The position numbers and the translations under genes were made by a program. Shown here one piece after another: positions 57,251 to 64,000 of a stretch of DNA of 64,000 nucleotides (its first letter is position 1; each line of letters opens with the position of its first letter). The notes beneath the pieces are model-generated. The model searched no databases. It worked only from the letters and a program-made list of their open reading frames with translations, and was not told the origin of the DNA. Source of the stretch: Pagrus major (lineage: Eukaryota > Chordata > Actinopteri > Spariformes > Sparidae); contig NC_133238.1 in NCBI RefSeq assembly GCF_040436345.1, forward strand, positions 11,672,126 to 11,736,125. The letters run 5' to 3'.

Positions 57251-60200
57251 CTACATTCAATTTCCACTGTCACTTGTATCCAAAAAGTTACTTAGCCTCA
57301 ATTTAAGGAAACTAAAACAACAAAAGAGGCAAAAGTTGCCTGTTCGCTGCTGTTTCAGAGGCTGTTTGCATTTCACTGAAGTTCTGATTCGTCACTTCTC
57401 GTGGGTGGAAAAGTATACCTGATGTACAGTACTTGACATCAGAGTTTTATTTTTGGCAGAGGGTGAATGTACGGGGTCTTTTGGGAGATCCTATGCTGCA
57501 GCTTGATGTTGTGATGTAGGCTGATAAAGCATAAAACCCTCCTCAGGTAGCTTAGTATCCTGTCACTGCTTTCTATCCTTAGGCGACACTGACTGGCCTC
57601 ATGCAGGAGTTGTTTGCTAATGAGGTGTAGACGTTAGGTGTGATCATTTGGATCTATGTTTTACCACGTCTCCTCACACTCACGACACAACATACCCTCA
57701 CCAGCCTGTCGTTGAAGTCTGGCTGAATTAAAGATATCGCCATTTGCATGACTTGGCATGGTAATTTATGCCACAGTCTGCTACGCCAGTACCATGGGAA
57801 TTGCGACCTTGATCACATGCCTTACAGCAGAATGATGATGATATTAGCAATTAGGCCCGAAGGAAAGCGGAATGACCTCTGAACTCCCTGTGGAGGGAGG
57901 CAGGCGCAAGAGGGGAACTTGTGGGTTGTGAAATATTGGTATTTATACCAAAGTGACCCTCAAAAAATTGTTTTGTACTTAGATTTATTTGCTTTATCTT
58001 TAGGTGAGCAGTCTATAAGGAACCAAAGATAAAGCAAATGTTTACCCTTAAACTGATAGCTTGACACTGAATATGAAGCTATCCACACAAGTTTCCAGCC
58101 CTGGCCTTCCACAACTGTAGTGAAAGCTGTAGATACAGTTTATTAGCACTTCAGTCTTATTTGTGTCTCATTAAGTCCAACTTCTATTTGTGGACATGTT
58201 GCTTCTGTGTTTCTATGCGACAAATATTGTGTAATACATTGTTATCAACTGGTATTGCTATAATGGTAAATGTGGCAAGAACCATTTTTGTGATTTGTAT
58301 TGGAACGCTGTCAACTCCGGTATGAAGTCATTCCCACCCCTGACTTTCCTTGCCAAATCAAAAGCACCATAACTCTCAGCAAATAAGCCAATTATTTTAT
58401 TTTGGAGTCTTACTTTTGTAGATTTAACTACCATGATTTTTTTTGCTCTCAAACCAACATCCCTCTCATCATTACACTTTTATTTTCTACAGTTAAGAAC
58501 TCCAGAAAGAAACCATCCTGTCATCAACATATCAAAACACTGAAACATCCATATTTACAGCCTCTTGTGGGAAAATTCCCAAATTTCCTGCTAGGAATTA
58601 CCACAGGGTCCCTTTGTGAGCAAACTTTTGTAGCTGGCAGCATACAACCAACACTTTGTGTCAAGAAATATATGCCTGAAGACATTTATTGAAAACACCA
58701 GAGGCTAATTTATCCTTCTGATACCCGATATCATCATCGTTTAAACCAGTAGCTAATTGGACATTGTGTGATGGCATATGGAAGAGCACTGATGTCACTT
58801 ACAAATAAAAAAAATATTCCTCTACATTTTTTTTCAAATATTCAGACAGACTTTATGATTAATTCCTTCACTTTAAATTCAATAGTTGTACTATACAGTC
58901 TTTAAATTAGTTTTTCCAAAAATCACACAAGGATTTGGGGATTCTACATGGATATGTCTGGTTATCATCAGCCTTTTTCCCAATATTTTTTATGTTTTTT
59001 TAATCATTTTGACAATTGATTGCTTTCAAAATATCTTCACTTACTTAAATTGTAATTATGCTAAGTCATAATGACTTAGCCCTTCATACCTATGAGAAAA
59101 TGTCTCTTACTTCATGATTTAGTATCTCATAATTATGGAAAATGTGTTTGTCATATTTACTATACTATCTTTTAATATTTGAAAGTTTAAGAAGGTTAAG
59201 ATAAGAGTGATAGAGCATCTTTTAAATATCTATTAAATATGAGGAAAAACTGCACTTTATAATGAAAGGCTTCCATAGAACAGGTGCCATTGTAGTTTAT
59301 GTTGACAGACGATGGTTTTCATTATGTTTTAGAAAAGTGCTGCAGGTAAAGTGGAGCTACATGAAGCTCCAAAGTCAAGTGATAATATTTGGAACGCATG
59401 CCTTTAGAGAGATTTATTAAAATGGTTGTTTAGGGTCAAGTTCAAGCACTTACTAATACACAAAATGTGTTGTTTCTGTTCAATGAAAGCTCTCAGTGCA
59501 CTGCCTCCATGACAGGCGGTGGCGTCTTGTATTCTTGTAAGAAATGCGAGATATTCAGAGGATCTTGATAATCTCTACACTCCTTAGGGGGATTAGGGGC
59601 AGTCGAAGACAGGTTTTATTATACTAGGGAGGAGGAAGGGATGTAAAAGGAGGGGGGATTAATCCTGAGGAGTTATTCAGAAACCTGTCGACTGGGTTGA
59701 AGATTGCTTTTTAGCAAACAGTGTGTGTCGATTTGGTTAAACGAGGGAAAAAAATCACAGGAAGGAAATCTCTGCTAGATAGCCATCGTGGAATGAAACC
59801 GTTCAATTATATGGGAACGCCGTGAGATTCAGCATTTTTGAGCCATGTGTGATCTAGCAGGCTGTACCTTAAATTTGAATCTCTGTCTAATTCACCAGTG
59901 TGATGATAATCTGAAGGATACGAGCTGTGAATCACTCATGACTTTCAAAGGCTCGCTGTCAAAACGCCCGCTGGAAAAACATACAGCAAAGCGTTGGAAG
60001 CAGCCTTCACATACTGCTAAAAAGTGGATTGCCTTTCAGAAATTCCTCTGTAGTTTGTGTGGGTAGATGTGACCTTTGCAGAGTAGTCTCCCATTTATCC
60101 TTTCCATGCAAAGATTAAGATGTCAAGCAAAGGTTAAGGCTAAGACGCTAAAGCTGCACATGCCAGGTTGTCGTGGATGTCCTCGACATTATGCTTTCCG

Positions 60201-61414
60201 TGGGTGTGTTTAAAAACCAAATGAACTCTGGGAACTCTGGAAAAAAATGTAGCTACCTGAGCTGCAGCCACATTTTAATAAAAACAGATGGATGATTTTG
60301 TTCCCTGAAGAAGCTTTCCTATGCAAAGATTTGTCTTGAACCCTGAAATACTGTGCATCATTTAGTTTGTGTAAGTACACGCCGGCTGCGGCTCCTCACA
60401 TAGTCTATCACCTAGTTTTCAGCAAAACCACATCTTCACACCCTCGCTCGCCTGGACACCTCGTCTTTCTGGAAGCGTTCTCGGTTCCCTCGTCTCCACA
60501 CCAGCATCCCTGGGGCTTTTCCTTTATCGCCCAAAATAGCATCTCATATCTGCGACCAATGAAGATCACAGTGCAGCACCAGTCCCCTCGCTCGTCATTT
60601 TCTCTCCTCACACGTTCAGTCTCAATCTGTGCTTCTGTAAGATTTATCAAGTCGTGTTCCAGGCCGATGTTTCTCTACAACTTGGTTATGCTTCGGAGGG
60701 GGAGAGTGCGCCCGTTGGCAGATCATTTAGGGCTGAAGGAGAGTGCTGTAGTTTGTATGTGTGCTTGCTTGTTGGATAGCGATCCCGCTGCGCGCAGATG
60801 GGCGCGGGGATCATTTTGCCTGTAATTGGCAGACAGAGATTAAATTAGTACAAGAGAGAGAATCAGATGAGTGAAAATGGATCCCGCTTGACCTCTTGGT
60901 TTGGAGACTGATGTGATGAGACTTGCCCGGTCTCTGTGCAGCTGAGCAGCTTCACTCTGTCATCTTGATAACATCCCCTCTAACATGCGGACCTGCTGGT
61001 GCTGAATCCGTGCCCTCTGACATCCCTCCTCCATTTGTCTAATTGCCAGTCTCATTTACTTTTTGTGGAATCGGTGCCCCTGTGCTGCGTTTAATGGCTG
61101 TTCTCGTTTGTTACTTCTACTCCCCCAGTCCCACAGTCAAGTTGGCTAAGCTGAAAATTGAACCGGGCTAATATTTTATCCGCTTTGCTAAATGAAGTGT
61201 TATCCACAAGGTCCTTTCTGGTCTAAAGACTACATGTTCTCCCAGCTGAGAGTGTCACTGCAAACATGACCCTTTTCAGAAGAGCTTTGCTTTCGTGTTT
61301 TGGGTTTATTTTGATTTTAAATTGTGGTATTTTTTGTGTTAAAGCCACTAAGAAAGTATTTTTCTATTACATTCAACATTCATTGAGTTAACATTTGGAA
61401 AAAGACATTGTAAG

Positions 61415-61925
61415 TTAAAAAGGTGCAATATGTAAGAACTGGCTGTCTGTTGAAATCATACTCCAAACAAACAGGGGGCAGCAGTTTATATGGCTAATGT
61501 GTAAGCAAGCATCACCTTATTTATTCACTTAGCAGACGTGGAGCAACATAATCATCAATTTCGAGTCATGTTCTTGTCAACTGGATAGATACATGTCCAA
61601 TATTCACTATTCTTTTAGCTCCGTTTTGGTCTCCACCAACTCCTGAGAGACCTAGCTAGCTTTGTTGTTGCTAAGTGCTCGCCATGTTTGTCAGCTAGCT
61701 TTCTTTTGAGCTACTTTTCAGCTCACAGCTGCAGCTGCTTGCTACATCTGGAAACAAAGCTACAAGAGCAGTGGGAGTGAACCAAAGCATTAAAGCTGCA
61801 GGCCGTAAAAAAACAAAACAATCCGCTGAAAGACACTAACCTTTAAGTTGAGGGGAACTGCAGAGTCGGGTGACAATTCTCTATTGGTTCCTCACTATTA
61901 ACAAAGCCTTTCACATTACACAGCC
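61415..61925 (-). repeat. Larger copy of the 'AAAGGTGCAATATGTAAGAA' element
   Basis: The left end is the reverse complement of the end at 33041-33105 (shared 'ctccaaacaaacagggggc'). The interior ('gtgggagtgaaccaaagc', 'gagtcgggtgacaattctc') resembles 4000-4200. Confidence 0.65.
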
Positions 61926-63188
61926 ATTTTATCCATTGTTGATATAAGATATAAGTCTTTATAATATTTATCTTTAAAGGCAGTTTTCAGTTATATAACA
62001 ATTAATTGTCGTTGAGAATAATGTGAAAATTTGTCCTATTTATGGAGCGTTAAAGAGATTTCTGACTAATATATAAACAAAATTCAAACAATTTATGAGC
62101 CTTGCTTTATTCAACGTTAAGATTTCTGTTCTGGAAATTATGCAAACAAGTGCATATTTAATTAGACAATCCCTCATTTGCGTATCTAAACATAGTATAC
62201 CAGAAAACCTGTAATACAAAAAATGTCTTAATGTGAGCAAACAACTGGAGACATTTCACTGTGATTATTATCCTTCAGTAAAAAAGCTATTCTGTAAAAA
62301 CTACTCACATCACATTAGTGTCTCCCTTTATGTAAATATATGTCTTAGCTTTGATCGGGGAGAGGTAGACATCTGTAAACTCAGACGGAAACAGAATATT
62401 GACACCTGAAACGTGGGACGATTACGAATAAGATTTCAAACAAACGGTAAAATAACAGAACATGATTGAATGAAAGCCTTAAGAACAAAGAGAACATTGG
62501 GAGTATTTGCATTTGACAGTCTTCTTTAGGCTGCTCTCGTTCCTCTAAGAGACAGGATTCATTCTGGATGTGAGAAATGTGTTTCACACCCCGAAACTTT
62601 CAGAGAAGCTGTCATTATCACAACCGAGGGGACATTTAAAAGTGATTTGGGAGATAAAACTGTTAAAAAGGCAGCATGTGACTACAGATGGAGATGACGG
62701 AAGGTTTTTCTTTTTCTGGTCAGATAGTAATTCCCACTTGGAGGCGACGGTTAAGGGATCCCTTGCGGGCACAAAAACACCTTTAAAATGGATTTGCTCC
62801 AACTGTGAGCGTTATCAACACCCTGACTTCAGTGTGAAATCGATGCAGTCCTGTGCTTGTTTTCAAATTCGCCTTTTCTCCCAACCTGGCTAATAGAAAT
62901 GCTCGAAAGTGATACTTTATTGACGCTGATCATTTGTATGTGCTGTGAAACACCCCAACTAAAAGCAACATGATGTGTTTTTAATTTTAAAAAGATGAAA
63001 TAATAAAGATTGTTGTCCACCCAGACACTTTTTGTATGGGCTTCCTCCTCCCCCGCATAAATAGTTTCCATCAAGGCTTTTATCATGAGATGACTGTGTC
63101 CTTGATGGTAGTGAGTGAATTAACAAGGCAGATATCGATCTTTCGCTGCGAGTTTCCTCTGTAGCTTTTTGATGGTGATTTAGAGAGT

Positions 63189-63192
<4 letters not shown>

Positions 63193-63230
<38 letters not shown>
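63193..63230 (+). repeat. (GA)19 microsatellite
   Basis: A 38-base run of GA in the hs6st3 intron. Confidence 0.9.
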
Positions 63231-63232
<2 letters not shown>

Positions 63233-63744
63233 ATCAGGGAGAGAGATGGAGATCAATAGTGTTTGCAGGTTTGCTGTGTGGAGAAAGGTGACAGGCGGCG
63301 AGAAGGGCATGAACGAGGCGTCGGATTGATCGGTGGCAAAATGGGACAAGCTGATTTAACTTGGAATAACAGCGCACGACCGCACACACATGCGATATTT
63401 GTGTATCGACAACAATGGTGCTGTTACATGACAGCGTCTTGTAGGCCATGTTTCCCTTATATCTCTCTCACAACATGAGATTTTGGCTCGATCAATCAGG
63501 TGCCCGAGAACGCCCAAAAATGTTCCCACTTTGTCCCGTTCAGGCCGGAAAGACTTGAAAGCCATTTAGCACATTAGCGAAGAGGTTGGGCACGGGCATT
63601 GAATAAATCAGGCCGTATGACAGATGTTGTTAGAGAGAGATTGATGGTGGTGAAGAGTTGTTTTAGCTCAGGAAAGCCAGTTATAGGCAACATGGTGTCA
63701 GCGCCGTTTCTTCATGCGGCATGCAGGGATTTCACAAGAACACC

Positions 63745-64000
63745 AGAAGATTTAAAGCTGCTATAACCAATATTTTTAGATTAAAAGTTGCAATATTTTG
63801 GTTTAAACGTTTTGAAAAATTAAGTTAAATTATCAAAAAAATGTGTTATTATACAAAGACATGTATGTATTGTGTTGCAGAGATACATTGACTGAAGTTA
63901 GCATGCTAACTAGCAAGCCACTGCCCGTCCTCCCAGTCTGGACCACTAGCTGCATGGCTAAATGAGCTAGCTAACAGCAAGCCACAGTTAGCAGCAGTTT
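63745..64000 (+). repeat. MITE copy truncated by the window end
   Basis: It contains 'gaagttagcatgctaactag', 'tgcatggctaaatgagctag' and 'cagttagcagcagttt', matching 32805-33020 in the same orientation. The copy continues outside the window. Confidence 0.6.

Larger units (their letters stand above)
48927..64000 (+). other. hs6st3: First intron of hs6st3 (partial)
   Basis: At least 15 kb of intron was searched for the next sulfotransferase block (RDPVSRYLSEW and beyond), and it is not present. The intron holds a long TCAC/TCAT satellite (49036-49780), a MITE (51462-51838), dispersed repeats (53434-53760, 55200-55330, 61415-61925, 63745-64000), GTTAGC-rich DNA at 56640-57250 and a (GA)n run (63193-63230). 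Low-repeat stretches near 50.0-51.1 and 59.4-61.2 kb are candidates for regulatory DNA (inference). Confidence 0.7.

Noticed and set aside
60367-60825. 152-codon + strand frame
   Set aside because: It has no similarity to the sulfotransferase domain or any family I know. The composition is that of intronic DNA, so it is not taken as a gene or as hs6st3 exon 2.

Overview
The window is vertebrate nuclear DNA, most likely from a percomorph (perch-like) bony fish. Genes are split into many short exons with canonical splice sites, and intergenic DNA is AT-rich. Intergenic DNA and introns carry short non-autonomous transposons of kinds that are abundant in percomorph genomes. The species cannot be named from the sequence.

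Region 1 (about 3.2-18.1 kb, + strand) is a tandem array of four claudin-10-family genes, read as complete five- or six-exon models of 232, 335, 242 and 273 residues. All four keep the claudin W...LW-x2-C...C signature and four membrane segments. They differ strongly in the cytoplasmic tail, and one has an extra intron. Claudin-10 proteins form paracellular ion pores. In fishes the expanded claudin-10 set is associated with leaky junctions of salt-secreting gill epithelium.

Region 2 (about 19.5-29.2 kb, - strand) is a complete dzip1 (iguana) gene with 18 coding exons and a joined reading frame of 904 residues. It encodes a basal-body and Hedgehog-pathway protein with one C2H2 zinc finger and a long coiled coil. 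The start codon is the last three bases of its exon, and the promoter lies near 29.2 kb.

Region 3 (29.2-47.9 kb) has no recognisable protein-coding gene. It holds transposon relics, simple repeats, a G-rich CpG-containing segment and low-repeat stretches that could be regulatory.

Region 4 (47.9 kb to the window end, + strand) holds the promoter, leader and first coding exon of a heparan sulfate 6-O-sulfotransferase, best called hs6st3 from sequence and gene order. The rest of the window is its first intron, and the remaining coding exon or exons lie outside.

The order and strands claudin-10 (+), dzip1 (-), hs6st3 (+) match the human 13q32 order CLDN10-DZIP1-DNAJC3-UGGT2-HS6ST3, except that DNAJC3 and UGGT2 are absent between dzip1 and hs6st3. 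I found no RNA gene, CRISPR array or other prokaryotic system. The most interesting features are the diversification of the claudin-10 array (a 138-residue Ser/Arg/Gly tail, a paralogue-specific intron, a GC-AG intron) and the lost or moved genes between dzip1 and hs6st3. Exon boundaries were derived by hand from splice signals, reading phase and family knowledge; no alignment was run.
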